Origin: Sulfuricella sp.
Lineage (GTDB): Bacteria; Pseudomonadota; Gammaproteobacteria; Burkholderiales; Sulfuricellaceae
Direction: 5' to 3'
Assembly (NCBI GenBank): GCA_019911785.1
Contig: JAIOJM010000004.1
Coordinates: 1-25,323 of the forward strand
DNA: 25,323 nucleotides
Part shown: positions 1 through 8,279 of the stretch, in pieces
How positions within the stretch are numbered: position 1 is the stretch's first letter
Layout: every line of letters starts with the position of its first letter
Translations under genes and position numbers: made by a program
Notes under the pieces: generated by a model
What the model was told of the DNA's origin: nothing
Seen by the model: the letters and a program-made list of their open reading frames with translations, nothing else
Database searches by the model: none

Positions 1-1
1 T

Positions 2-313
2 TCGCCGACCACCATGATGGCGATTCTGAATACCGCGCGGGCCGTGATCAAGGACGTGGAAACCCGCAAGCAGGTGCACATCATCAAGGATGCGCTGGGC
101 AAGCTGGGCAAGGAGTTTGCCCGCTTCGACACGCGCATGAAGAAGCTGGCGGATCATATCCGCCTGGCCCATGAGGATGCCGAGGAAGTGCATGTCACCA
201 GCCAGAAAATCAGCCGCCGTTTCGCCCAGATCGAGCATGTGCAACTGGATGAATCGGGCGTGCCGGTATTGGAAATTCCAGGCGACGTTCCCATCCTCGG
301 CGAGGATTCCTGA
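2..313 (+). CDS. rmuC: DNA recombination protein RmuC, C-terminal part (truncated by window start)
   Basis: The reading frame is open from the first bases and ends at TGA 311-313, so only about 103 C-terminal residues are present. The visible part starts in the [13 protein letters not shown] stretch, which matches the conserved end of the RmuC nuclease-like core, followed by a helical, charged tail predicted to be coiled coil. RmuC proteins limit inversions and recombination at short inverted repeats in bacteria; the biochemical activity is poorly defined. The ATG at 14 is internal to the protein and is not a real start. The next gene begins 2 nt after the stop, so the two are probably co-transcribed. 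Confidence 0.85.
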   Translation, partial: SPTTMMAILNTARAVIKDVETRKQVHIIKDALGKLGKEFARFDTRMKKLADHIRLAHEDAEEVHVTSQKISRRFAQIEHVQLDESGVPVLEIPGDVPILGEDS

Positions 314-315
314 GC

Positions 316-2649
316 GTGCTGAAGAATTCAAAAACTCTCATTCTTGCCGGCTTCGGCCTGGTGCTGCTGTTGATGGTCGGGCTGACCGCTGTTGGCTTGA
401 CGCGCATCATGGCGGTGAACGGGAAAATGGAGGAACTCAGAAGGGTCAACTCCGCTAAAACCGCGCTGGTTTCAGATATGCGCGCTGCCGCCCGTGACCG
501 TGCGATCAGTTTGCACCGGTTGGCGCTGCTGACCGATCCGTTCGAATGGGACGAGGAACTGGTTGAGTTTGGACGGATTGCCGCCAGATTCATTCAGGCG
601 CGCGAAAAAATGGTGGCTCTCGGGCTTAGCCAGGAAGAAAAAGACCTGTTGGCGCAGTCGCTGGAACTGGCAAAACGTGGCGAGCAACTTCAGGCAATGG
701 TAGTGCTGTCGTTCCAGCGGGGAAATCTTGCCGAAGCCCGCCGTTCCTTGTTGAAGGAGGTGATTCCTGCGCAGAAACGGGTGATCTGGCAACTCGCCGC
801 ACTCAATGATTTACAGCAGGGGAATGAGCGCAAAGCTGCGGCTGATGCGGCTCCTTCTTTTCGCAGAGCGCTGGTATTGATGGGGTTGCTTGGTGCGTTT
901 GCCGTTGTATTGAGTGCCCTGATCGCCCTGTATGTGATGCGCCGAACTGCTTTGACGGAGCGCGCCTTGTTTCAGGAAAAGGATCGCGTCCAGGTCACGC
1001 TGGATTCGATCGGGGAAGGCGTGATTACTACCGATGTCCATGGCAACGTGACCTATTTCAATCCCGTTGCCGAGCAGCTCACAGGCTGGAAGCTGGAGGA
1101 AATCCGGGGGCTGACCCTGCGCTGGGCATTTAATGCAGTTGATGCTTTTACCCGCAAGCAAATCCAGCATCCCGCCTTTGACGGCCCCATTGATGGCGTG
1201 ATGGTAAGCCAGTATGAAAATATCTTGCTGATCGGGGTCGATAATCGCGAGTTCGACATTGAAAGTTCGGCTGCCCCGATTCGCAACCCCGAAGGCGAGG
1301 TGATCGGCTCGGTGCTGGTGTTCCGTGATGTCACGCAGGCGCGCGAGTTGGCCAAGCAACTGTCCTGGCAGGCATCTCACGATCAGCTGACCAATTTGAT
1401 CAACCGGCGCGAATTCGACCTCAGGCTGACCCGGTTGCTGGACAGCACCACCTCTGACCATGAACAACATGCCCTGCTGTACATGGATCTCGACCAGTTC
1501 AAGCTGGTTAATGATACCGCCGGCCATGCGGCTGGAGATGAATTGCTGCGGCGATTGACCGACAAGCTTCGGGCGCAGATCCAGGGCAACGACACGCTGG
1601 CCCGGCTTGGAGGGGATGAATTCGGCGTGTTGCTGGAACACCGCCCCCTTGAGGAAGCTTTGCGAATTGCCAATGTGCTGCGGCAAATTGTGCAGGATTT
1701 CCGCTTTCAGTGGGAAGGCAAGACCTTCGAGGTGGGCGTCAGTATTGGCCTGGTGCCGATTGCCGCGCACAGTGGCAGCGCAACGAATCTGATGAGTTGT
1801 GCCGATGCGGCCTGCTATGCCGCCAAGGACAGGGGGCGCAACCGCGTCAACGTATACCGCCCGGATGACATCGATTTGATGCAGCGCCAGAGCGAGATGC
1901 GCTGGGTCACGGATATTTCCAAGGCATTCGAAGATCAGCGCTTCCGCCTATATTCCCAGCGCATCCTCCCGCTTGACGCGGAGCAGGAGGATGGACACCA
2001 CTGCGAGATTCTGCTGCGCATGATCGATGTGAACGGTGCGGTGATCTCGCCGGGGACCTTTCTGCCTGCTGCCGAACGTTACAGCCTGATGCCGGTGATT
2101 GACCGCTGGGTGATACGCAGCTTGTTCGCCTCTATAATGGAGAAGTTGGACCGTACCGGAGAATCGAACCCGCCGCGCATCTGCTCGATCAACCTTTCCG
2201 GCGCAAGCCTGAACGACGAATATTTCCCCGAATTCCTGCGCGACCAGATCAGCCGCTACCGGATTCCTCCTGCGGCATTGTGCTTCGAAATCACCGAGAC
2301 CGTGGCGATCTCCAATCTTGAACGCGTGCGTCATTTCATGCAGGAATTGAAGCAGTCAGGCTGCCGGTTTTCCCTGGACGATTTCGGCAGCGGGATGTCG
2401 TCGTTCGCCTATCTCAAGGATTTGCCGGTGGATTATCTGAAAATAGACGGAATTTTCGTCCAGAACATGGCGCACAATCCCGTTGATTTCGCCATGGTTG
2501 AAGCGATCAACCGTATTGGCCATGTGATGGGCATCAAAACGATCGCCGAGTTTGTCGAGGATAGCGCGACCGTGGAAATGCTGCGCTCGCTTGGAGTGGA
2601 CTACGCACAGGGCAACGAGATCGGCGAACCCAGGCTGATCGAGTACTAG
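316..2649 (+). CDS. Membrane-bound PAS-GGDEF-EAL cyclic-di-GMP enzyme
   Basis: A 777-residue signalling protein that would make and/or degrade cyclic di-GMP at the inner membrane. Two hydrophobic segments (about residues 7-29 and 185-208) enclose a helical, probably periplasmic sensor region. A PAS domain follows from about residue 225. The GGDEF domain has an intact GGDEF signature at 432-436, but the RxxD inhibitory site five residues before it is QGND, so product inhibition there is probably lost. The EAL domain has EIL in place of EAL at 564-566; the metal-binding Glu is kept, as are the NLS, FEITET and DDFGSG (688 onward) motifs, so phosphodiesterase activity remains plausible. The start is GTG at 316, with GAGGA 10 nt upstream and only 2 nt after rmuC. 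Which activity dominates cannot be decided from sequence. Confidence 0.9.
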   Translation: MLKNSKTLILAGFGLVLLLMVGLTAVGLTRIMAVNGKMEELRRVNSAKTALVSDMRAAARDRAISLHRLALLTDPFEWDEELVEFGRIAARFIQAREKMVALGLSQEEKDLLAQSLELAKRGEQLQAMVVLSFQRGNLAEARRSLLKEVIPAQKRVIWQLAALNDLQQGNERKAAADAAPSFRRALVLMGLLGAFAVVLSALIALYVMRRTALTERALFQEKDRVQVTLDSIGEGVITTDVHGNVTYFNPVAEQLTGWKLEEIRGLTLRWAFNAVDAFTRKQIQHPAFDGPIDGVMVSQYENILLIGVDNREFDIESSAAPIRNPEGEVIGSVLVFRDVTQARELAKQLSWQASHDQLTNLINRREFDLRLTRLLDSTTSDHEQHALLYMDLDQFKLVNDTAGHAAGDELLRRLTDKLRAQIQGNDTLARLGGDEFGVLLEHRPLEEALRIANVLRQIVQDFRFQWEGKTFEVGVSIGLVPIAAHSGSATNLMSCADAACYAAKDRGRNRVNVYRPDDIDLMQRQSEMRWVTDISKAFEDQRFRLYSQRILPLDAEQEDGHHCEILLRMIDVNGAVISPGTFLPAAERYSLMPVIDRWVIRSLFASIMEKLDRTGESNPPRICSINLSGASLNDEYFPEFLRDQISRYRIPPAALCFEITETVAISNLERVRHFMQELKQSGCRFSLDDFGSGMSSFAYLKDLPVDYLKIDGIFVQNMAHNPVDFAMVEAINRIGHVMGIKTIAEFVEDSATVEMLRSLGVDYAQGNEIGEPRLIEY

Positions 2650-2676
2650 GAGAAGTCAGCCGCGCCCGGCCAGAGC

Positions 2677-3147
2677 TTATTTCTTTTTTGCCGGCTGAGG
2701 GTTTTTCAGCATCCACACTGCCAGGATGCCCTCGATTTCATGGCTCAGGGAATGGTGGGCCTTGTCTTTCGGGGTTTCGTTCTTGAAGTCTTTGGCGTAG
2801 GCGTCGGCTCCCTTGCCCAGGAAAAGTTCGACCAGCTCCTTCTTCCCGGTGTAGGCGGCAATATGCAGCGGGATCGAGCCATTGTTGTCCCTGGCGTTGA
2901 TGTCGGCCCCCTTGGCCATCAGCAGTTTGGCGATTTCCGGATTGGAACGGGTGGCGGCGATGTGCAGCGGCGTGGAGCCGAGCTCGGTGCGAGCGTTGAC
3001 CAGGTTCTTGTTGGCGGTCAGCATTTTTTCCACTTCTTGCGGGGTGCCATCCCGGGCGGCTTCGAAAATCGTGCCGGCTGCGAGAGCGTTCCCTGTCATG
3101 CTCAGCAGAAAAATGGCAACACCGATGATTTTGTTGCTTCTGTTCAT
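2677..3147 (-). CDS. Exported ankyrin-repeat protein
   Basis: A 156-residue protein with a clear signal peptide (residues 1-23, cleavage near ALA-AG) and at least two ankyrin repeats, with TPLHIAA at about 59-65 and IPLHIAA at 92-98, each followed by the LLxxKGADxxAxD pattern. A degenerate repeat precedes them and a basic KKK tail ends the protein. Ankyrin repeats mediate protein-protein contact; a periplasmic partner cannot be named. AAGGAA lies 7 nt before the ATG. It converges on the GGDEF-EAL gene (27 nt apart) and is divergent from the small exported protein that follows. Confidence 0.85.
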   Translation of the reverse strand: MNRSNKIIGVAIFLLSMTGNALAAGTIFEAARDGTPQEVEKMLTANKNLVNARTELGSTPLHIAATRSNPEIAKLLMAKGADINARDNNGSIPLHIAAYTGKKELVELFLGKGADAYAKDFKNETPKDKAHHSLSHEIEGILAVWMLKNPQPAKKK

Positions 3148-3184
3148 TGCGGGATTCCTTTGGATTCGTTATCTGGATGGTGTT

Positions 3185-3193
3185 TGGTATGAT
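3185..3193 (+). promoter_or_regulatory. Possible extended -10 promoter for the small exported protein
   Basis: TGGTATGAT fits an extended -10 element (TGn plus TATGAT at 3188-3193) about 45 nt before the ATG at 3239. No good -35 is visible at 16-18 nt spacing, which is tolerated for extended -10 promoters. It lies in the divergent region between two exported-protein genes. Confidence 0.3.
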
Positions 3194-3238
3194 GGGAGCG
3201 ATGGCAAGTCTAATGTGAATTGATTGAGGAGTAAATTG

Positions 3239-3652
3239 ATGCAAAAAGTTTTAAGGCATTGCGCCGGCGTTGTCGTTCTGGGACTCGTCGCCAATTTTCC
3301 GGTCCAGGCGGCGGAATGGGTGCAGGCATCCCAAATCAGCGACAATTTCCGCGAGGTGGACAAAAGCAGCATCCGGGGCGCCAAGCCGCAGCTGACATTT
3401 ACCAGTCGACACGTGATCAATGATGCAAAAGAACTCAGGATCGGGCGCGAAGTTGTAAAGTATCTGGTGATGGAGCAGCGGGTCGATTGCACCAAGCGCA
3501 CCACCGTCGTGCTTTCGAGCGAAGCGCAACGCGCGGATATGAGCGTGATTACCCGCCAGAAGCTGGCCGGCCAGGTGGACGTCCCGGTGCTGGAAGGCAG
3601 CGTGGATGAAGATGTCCTGAAATTCGTGTGCGCAGCCGTTTCGGGTGGCTAG
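3239..3652 (+). CDS. Small exported protein, surface-adhesin E-like
   Basis: A 137-residue protein with an N-terminal signal peptide (cleavage near VQA-AEW). The mature part begins with a Trp, then a DNFREVDKSSIR stretch and alternating beta-like segments ending in a FVC motif; two Cys (DCTK and FVC) could form a disulphide. The layout (W-x-V, a D-x-S-S-I-R element, then strands) resembles the small surface-adhesin protein E family, but this is a weak match and the function is unknown. ATG 3239 was chosen because GAGGAG (3226-3231) sits 7 nt before it; the TTG at 3224 would place the start upstream of that ribosome site. Confidence 0.7.
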   Translation: MQKVLRHCAGVVVLGLVANFPVQAAEWVQASQISDNFREVDKSSIRGAKPQLTFTSRHVINDAKELRIGREVVKYLVMEQRVDCTKRTTVVLSSEAQRADMSVITRQKLAGQVDVPVLEGSVDEDVLKFVCAAVSGG

Positions 3653-3678
3653 CAGCTCGTCACGTTGAATCCGATGGG

Positions 3679-3706
3679 TGCAGGAGCGGGCTTGCCCGCT
3701 CCTGCA
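3679..3706. repeat. REP-like perfect inverted repeat / possible terminator
   Basis: Two 13-nt arms, one reading GCAGGAGCGGGC and the other its exact complement, flank a TT centre, giving a very stable hairpin between convergent genes. The GGAGCGGGCTTGCCCGCTCC core closely resembles REP (repetitive extragenic palindromic) elements known from Pseudomonas and relatives. There is no T-tract directly after it on either strand, so if it ends transcription it is not a classical intrinsic terminator. Confidence 0.7.
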
Positions 3707-3710
3707 AAGA

Positions 3711-6700
3711 CTATGCTTTTGACTGCGCCGGACGCAACGGGTCGGCACCGATAGTGCCGCTCAGGCTTTGCAGGTATGCCGTGCTCTTTACCCACTCCAG
3801 CTTGGTCCTGGCGCTTTCGAGCCGTTCCTGGATGTCCAGCCGTTCGGCCAGATCCTGGTGGCTGGTGCGGTGGGCGAAGGTATCCAGATAGGCGATATGG
3901 CGCTCCCAAAGACGGATGTCCCGCACCTGCTTCGTCTTTAGTCGTTCCTGGTACCAATCCGAAGCGAGCAAGGCATCACGGGTAAACAAGGCCCGGATGG
4001 CCGGGTCGTGCACGTCCTTGCCCTCATAATGGCCCTTGGCCATGATGTGGAGCAGGGCCTTGAGCGGCGGACAGGCATCTTCCACGCTGCCGTCCTCCAG
4101 ATAGCAGACAGCCACATTTTGCTGCGCTTCGACGATGTTTTCCACCCCATCCACGAACACTGCCATATCCTGGGTTTCCGGGCGCAGGATTTGCTCGCCG
4201 AATACCGCGCGGGGCGCATCGAACATCTTGCCCATGAATCCGTGCACGAAGCGTTCCGTGATGCGATAGCCGAGGCGGCTTGCCTGGATCAGGCGGCCCT
4301 GATACTGGAAATCCGACACCTTTTCCATGTAGCCGTTTTCGATCAGGAAACGCGGATCCCGTGCCTCCGGCTTCAGGCGCGACCAGATTTCCGGCACCAG
4401 CAGGCTGATGTCGTGGTCGACGCGTAGATTCGGGCCGATATAACCCGCCGCGGTGGAATAGCCGGCGTAACCCGTAAGGATGAAGGACACCAGCGTATTG
4501 TTGAGATCCACAGTGGGCCGGAGGGCGTTGAACGGCCCTTTGGTGAGGGCACCTTCGCTGCCTGCGCCGGTCGTGGAAGGCGACTTGCCGGTGAGGCTGC
4601 AGATGAAGTCCATGAACAGCTCGGGCAGTTCCTGATAGTGAATCGGGTTATACACTGCCAGGGGGCGGATGCCGGGTTCCGGCGGGTTGTTGCGGCGGCC
4701 CACCAGCACTGCGTTGACCGGTTCGATGACGGGGGTGCCCAAAGGAACCCGGCGACTGAATCTGGCGCCGATTTCCGCCACGTAGCGCCTTACCGGGTTG
4801 GAGAGATCGGGCCGCAGTTGCAGGTAACGGGGATTCTTGCTCGGTTTTCCGTCCACTAGGCGCGGATGTGCAGAGGACACCACGTATTCATGGGCTTCAT
4901 GGGCCTCGCGCAGAATCTTGCGCATGGGCTCGGTGTACAAGTCGAACCCCACCACGTCATCGATGATTTTCGACAAGGCCTCGCCATGGAGCGGCTCGAA
5001 ATTCGCCAGAAAATTGTCGCGCTTAGCCATGTCCTGCTCGGCTTGACTATCGAATCCGCGATGAACCGCCTCATCAGGACGCTGGAACAGGCGGTACTCG
5101 CAGTTACGCACGAGCTTGACGGAAGGATCGTCACTTTTCGGCGACAAATTGGGCAGGGATGCAGCGGGAACGACCACCGAGGCGCTGATGTCGTCCTCCA
5201 TCTGCACCTTGTCGGCGGCGATGAAATCCTGGCGTAGCTTGAACACGCGCCACGCCCCCTTTTCCGCAAAACCTATCCGCAAATAGGAACCGACCAGCTT
5301 TCTATCGCCGAGCTTGAGCTCATGGCCGGGATGGCCGTTGACGAAATCCGTCGAAAGCTGGTTGCGCCAGTTGTCGCCCCATTCCGGCCGATACATGCGC
5401 TTGATGATGAACACCAGCGCCAGAATGCGGTCGGGGATTCCTTCCAGCCAGGCGTTGTATTCGTCGGTGTGGGAGGGGGAGGGGGTGAGCACCTTGATCA
5501 CCGACCCCAGGCTGCGTTCGGCGCTGAGCAGGGTGCGGGCCGGATCTCGGTCCTCATGCTCGAATCCCGGCTTGAAGCGGCCGGAGTAATCCTTCTTGAT
5601 GATTTTTTCGACCTGGATGAGGTCCTTCTCCAGATCGGCCACGAACAGCGGGCCGTAGATCACCGCGTCGTTCAGCGACTTGGAAATCTCCGACTTTCCC
5701 CCGCCCGACACGGTGCAGGGCTTGTGGCAGAAGGTGCCTTCCGGGTCCGTGCCCACCAAACGCCATGATGGCGCACCCGGATGCTTCTTCATCTCGACCT
5801 TGTAGCCGTTGGGCTGCACGTAGATATGGCCCGGACGCAGCTTGATGGTCTGGGCTGCGCCATCCTTTACCCAGCTGATGGTTTGAGAGGGAAGATCCAT
5901 GCGCAGATCCTGCGGCACGTAGATGACTTCCGGATGCCGCTTGTCGATGCCGTAGCCTTCCGGCTGCACGGTCATCAAGTCGCCGTAGTGGCTCACGACA
6001 TCTTCGAAGCTGTAACCCGGTACGCGGGTGACGCTGTCCACGCCGAATTCTTCGCCGTGGTTGTGCCGTGGGAATGCCAGGGCGCCGCCCGCATGTTCCT
6101 CCTCGGCCAGCCCGAAAAGGTTGGCGGCATAGCTGATCTGGGTCTTGACCTCTTTCTTGCAGTATCCGAAGTAATTGTCGGCCAGAATGGTGACGATCAC
6201 GCCTCGTTCGTCGCGCGCGGTGATCTTGAACGCGGAACCGTCGTTATACAGCTCTTTTTCATCGACCCAGCACATGCCATCAGCCTGTTGGCGAGGCGTT
6301 GCTGCGTCCCGGTGGGGCAGCCCCAGCGCTTTCTTGGTGAATCCGGTCAGGTGGGGAGCCAGAATCACGCAGCCGGTGTGCCCGGACCAGTGATCCACGT
6401 CCAGCCCGACATCGTTCGACGCCAGGACCGGGTTGCCGCCATTGCCGAAGATGCTTTCCACAAAATCCAGATTGCTCACCAGGCTGCCGGGCGCGAAGAA
6501 ACGAATCTCCATGATCTTTTCCGGCTCGCGGCCCGGAATTTCGGGGCAGATTACCGGGCGCAGCAGCAGCGAAACGAACATCGCCGCTTCCTGCGGCTGC
6601 CCGGCGGTGAACGGCAAGTGCAGCAGATGCTCCGGCGGGTTGAATGCCTCGCGCAGCAGGCGTGCAAAAACGGCCTTGGGAACCGCCTTCTTGTCGCCGG

Positions 6701-7175
6701 GGATAGGCAGGCCGCCCTCGGCGACGTGGAACAATCCCCTGGTCGTGCGACGGTCGCTCACCGGGTTGTGCAGCACGCCGTTGCGGATGCGATAACTGCT
6801 GACATAATCGCCCTTGAACTCGTTCTTGTTCACCGGCAGGGAAAGCTCCCTCGCCACGCCATGGCGGTCGAGTATCAGCGTGTTTTCAGGCAGCCGGGGT
6901 ACGGCACCATCTGCGGCATCGGCAAGATAATCGTCAAGGAAAGTCTGGATACGCTGATCGGGCGGGCAGAGGTAACCGCTCAACAATCTGGATTTTTCCC
7001 GGTAGCTTTTCAGAAGATCGTGCGCAACGGCCAGGAAGTCGCCGCTTCCGCCATCCAGGCAGGGAGGCTGCCCCGACGAGGACAACTTCAGGTTGATATA
7101 TAGCTGAAGGCGTTTGCGGGTTTCTTGTGGGTCTTCAGAGCCGTCGCCCAGCCCCAGAAATTGATTCAGGTCCAT
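3711..7175 (-). CDS. PPi-type phosphoenolpyruvate carboxykinase
   Basis: A 1154-residue cytosolic protein, the length typical of the diphosphate-dependent PEP carboxykinases (about 1100-1170 residues), which interconvert PEP + CO2 + phosphate and oxaloacetate + PPi. Recognition rests on recall of conserved blocks: PFTAGQPQEAAMF (188-200), SNLDFVESIFGN (234-245), DHWSGHTGCVILAP, HNHGEEFG (371-378), a glycine-rich phosphate-loop-like SGGGKSE with Lys494, and the late GIRPLAVYNPIHYQELPEL and STTGAGSEGALTKGPFN blocks. It shows no resemblance to the shorter ATP or GTP enzymes outside the P-loop-like region. ATG 7175 is used; there is no obvious partner gene on its strand. It is transcribed away from the large redox cluster. 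PPi use cannot be proven from sequence. Confidence 0.75.
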   Translation of the reverse strand: MDLNQFLGLGDGSEDPQETRKRLQLYINLKLSSSGQPPCLDGGSGDFLAVAHDLLKSYREKSRLLSGYLCPPDQRIQTFLDDYLADAADGAVPRLPENTLILDRHGVARELSLPVNKNEFKGDYVSSYRIRNGVLHNPVSDRRTTRGLFHVAEGGLPIPGDKKAVPKAVFARLLREAFNPPEHLLHLPFTAGQPQEAAMFVSLLLRPVICPEIPGREPEKIMEIRFFAPGSLVSNLDFVESIFGNGGNPVLASNDVGLDVDHWSGHTGCVILAPHLTGFTKKALGLPHRDAATPRQQADGMCWVDEKELYNDGSAFKITARDERGVIVTILADNYFGYCKKEVKTQISYAANLFGLAEEEHAGGALAFPRHNHGEEFGVDSVTRVPGYSFEDVVSHYGDLMTVQPEGYGIDKRHPEVIYVPQDLRMDLPSQTISWVKDGAAQTIKLRPGHIYVQPNGYKVEMKKHPGAPSWRLVGTDPEGTFCHKPCTVSGGGKSEISKSLNDAVIYGPLFVADLEKDLIQVEKIIKKDYSGRFKPGFEHEDRDPARTLLSAERSLGSVIKVLTPSPSHTDEYNAWLEGIPDRILALVFIIKRMYRPEWGDNWRNQLSTDFVNGHPGHELKLGDRKLVGSYLRIGFAEKGAWRVFKLRQDFIAADKVQMEDDISASVVVPAASLPNLSPKSDDPSVKLVRNCEYRLFQRPDEAVHRGFDSQAEQDMAKRDNFLANFEPLHGEALSKIIDDVVGFDLYTEPMRKILREAHEAHEYVVSSAHPRLVDGKPSKNPRYLQLRPDLSNPVRRYVAEIGARFSRRVPLGTPVIEPVNAVLVGRRNNPPEPGIRPLAVYNPIHYQELPELFMDFICSLTGKSPSTTGAGSEGALTKGPFNALRPTVDLNNTLVSFILTGYAGYSTAAGYIGPNLRVDHDISLLVPEIWSRLKPEARDPRFLIENGYMEKVSDFQYQGRLIQASRLGYRITERFVHGFMGKMFDAPRAVFGEQILRPETQDMAVFVDGVENIVEAQQNVAVCYLEDGSVEDACPPLKALLHIMAKGHYEGKDVHDPAIRALFTRDALLASDWYQERLKTKQVRDIRLWERHIAYLDTFAHRTSHQDLAERLDIQERLESARTKLEWVKSTAYLQSLSGTIGADPLRPAQSKA

Positions 7176-7433
7176 AATGCGCTTTACCTTGTACGTGCAC
7201 CCGCACTTGAGAAAAAAACGGCTATTTTACCCTGAAACGAGCAAATTTGAGATGACTGACTGGGGAAACCCGCAAGTTGCAACGGCGATGGACCTCGTGC
7301 CTGAGGCGGAGTCCATTGCCTCAAATCCATGAGCACCTTCTCAGGATAGTGGATTTTGCCTGATATTGAGAGGGTTTTTCGGGTTAACATTGCACCGCAC
7401 AAAAGCTTATCCAACAGAACATAAAGGTCATTC

Positions 7434-8123
7434 ATGCCAACAAACGCACTATCGGAGCAGGAACTCGCGAGACTGGAGGAATTGCTGGCCTCGCCCATTT
7501 TCAATGTCAGGGCCATGAGCCTGGATAAATTGCAGGGATTTCTTTGCGCCGTTATCAGCGCGCCGGACACCATCCCGCCGAGCCAGTGGATGCCGGAAGT
7601 TTTCAAGAGCGGGCCGGAACTCGAATCGATGGAGCGGGCTCAGGAGTTCATGACGCTGATGATGCGTTTCTATAATGGCGTGGCCTCGGAACTCGGCGAA
7701 AATCAGCCGATTAAATTTATCCTGAAACCCCGCTCGGCCGCTGACCAGCGGCCTGATTACCAGACATGGTGCGAGGGCTACATTCTGGGGTGGGGGCTTT
7801 CCGCGGAGGAATGGCTGAGTCCGGGAAACGAACCTCTGAAGAAGCTGACTTTCCCGATTCTGCTTTTGTCCGGCGCTTTCAAGGAAGAAGCTGAAAGGAG
7901 AGGGAAGAAATACCTGCCGGATGATGAATATGCGAAATTGCAGCAGGAATGTGCTGACACGCTTCCCAGGGCTGTTGCGGGGATATTCCAGTATTGGCAT
8001 TCCAGAACGAAGCCTGTGCCCGCCAGGCGGGAAACGCCGAAAGTCGGGCGCAATGAGGCTTGTCCGTGTGGGAGCGGCCTGAAATTCAAGCAGTGCTGCG
8101 GTAAGGATAGAACGCTGCACTGA
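7434..8123 (+). CDS. YecA/UPF0149 family protein with C-terminal SEC-C zinc motif
   Basis: A 229-residue protein. Residues 1-190 show the helical UPF0149 (YgfB/YecA) fold signature, including the [11 protein letters not shown] and WCEGYILGW segments. The C-terminus carries a SEC-C motif, NEACPCGSG...FKQCCG, with Cys210, Cys212, Cys221 and Cys222 as likely zinc ligands; the same motif is found at the end of SecA. Function is unknown; an association with protein quality control or the translocase is a family-level guess. AAAGG lies shortly before ATG 7434. The 258-bp divergent region upstream (7176-7433) holds several short inverted repeats (for example TGAGGC 7302-7307 with GCCTCA 7318-7323) but no promoter I would defend. 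Confidence 0.85.
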   Translation: MPTNALSEQELARLEELLASPIFNVRAMSLDKLQGFLCAVISAPDTIPPSQWMPEVFKSGPELESMERAQEFMTLMMRFYNGVASELGENQPIKFILKPRSAADQRPDYQTWCEGYILGWGLSAEEWLSPGNEPLKKLTFPILLLSGAFKEEAERRGKKYLPDDEYAKLQQECADTLPRAVAGIFQYWHSRTKPVPARRETPKVGRNEACPCGSGLKFKQCCGKDRTLH

Positions 8124-8139
8124 GCTCATGAACCCGTTG

Positions 8140-8173
8140 TGGAGAAATTTCTCCAATTCAATTAATATTCTCC
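8140..8173. promoter_or_regulatory. 16-bp perfect palindrome with a third half-site upstream of the redox cluster
   Basis: TGGAGAAATTTCTCCA at 8140-8155 is a perfect 16-bp palindrome, and its half-site TTCTCC recurs at 8168-8173, 19 bp from the first TTCTCC. The AT-rich run TTCAATTAATATTC lies between. This is the only striking structure in the 152-bp gap before the cluster, so it is a candidate operator. It does not fit the FNR box, and the lack of a T-tract argues against a terminator for the upstream gene. Confidence 0.45.
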
Positions 8174-8247
8174 CTCACAAAGAGGAATTCAAGGTCTCAA
8201 AATACACAAGAGATTGGCTCCGGTCGCAATGCGGCAAAGGCGCTGAC

Positions 8248-8279
8248 AGGAGGGCGAGATAATGGTGTTCATACGATGA
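8248..8279 (+). promoter_or_regulatory. Strong ribosome site with five-codon leader ORF coupled to frdB
   Basis: AGGAGG at 8248-8253 is 8 nt from ATG 8262, which opens a five-codon frame (M-V-F-I-R) ending at TGA 8277-8279. That stop overlaps the ATG of the FeS subunit at 8276 as ATGA. The FeS gene itself has no ribosome site at normal distance (AGGAGG is 22 nt away), so its translation probably relies on coupling to the minigene. Confidence 0.5.

Noticed and set aside
2650..2698. TCAGCCG...CGGCTGA inverted repeat as terminator between convergent genes
   Set aside because: The loop is 29 nt and the second arm lies inside the ankyrin gene; it is too weak to call.
5781..7103. A 440-codon + strand open frame opposite the PEPCK
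   Set aside because: It is a shadow of the minus-strand gene; no ribosome site or domain supports it.
8211..8236. Possible sigma54 site TGGCTC...GCAAT before the operon
   Set aside because: The GG to GC spacing is two bases too short for a -24/-12 promoter.
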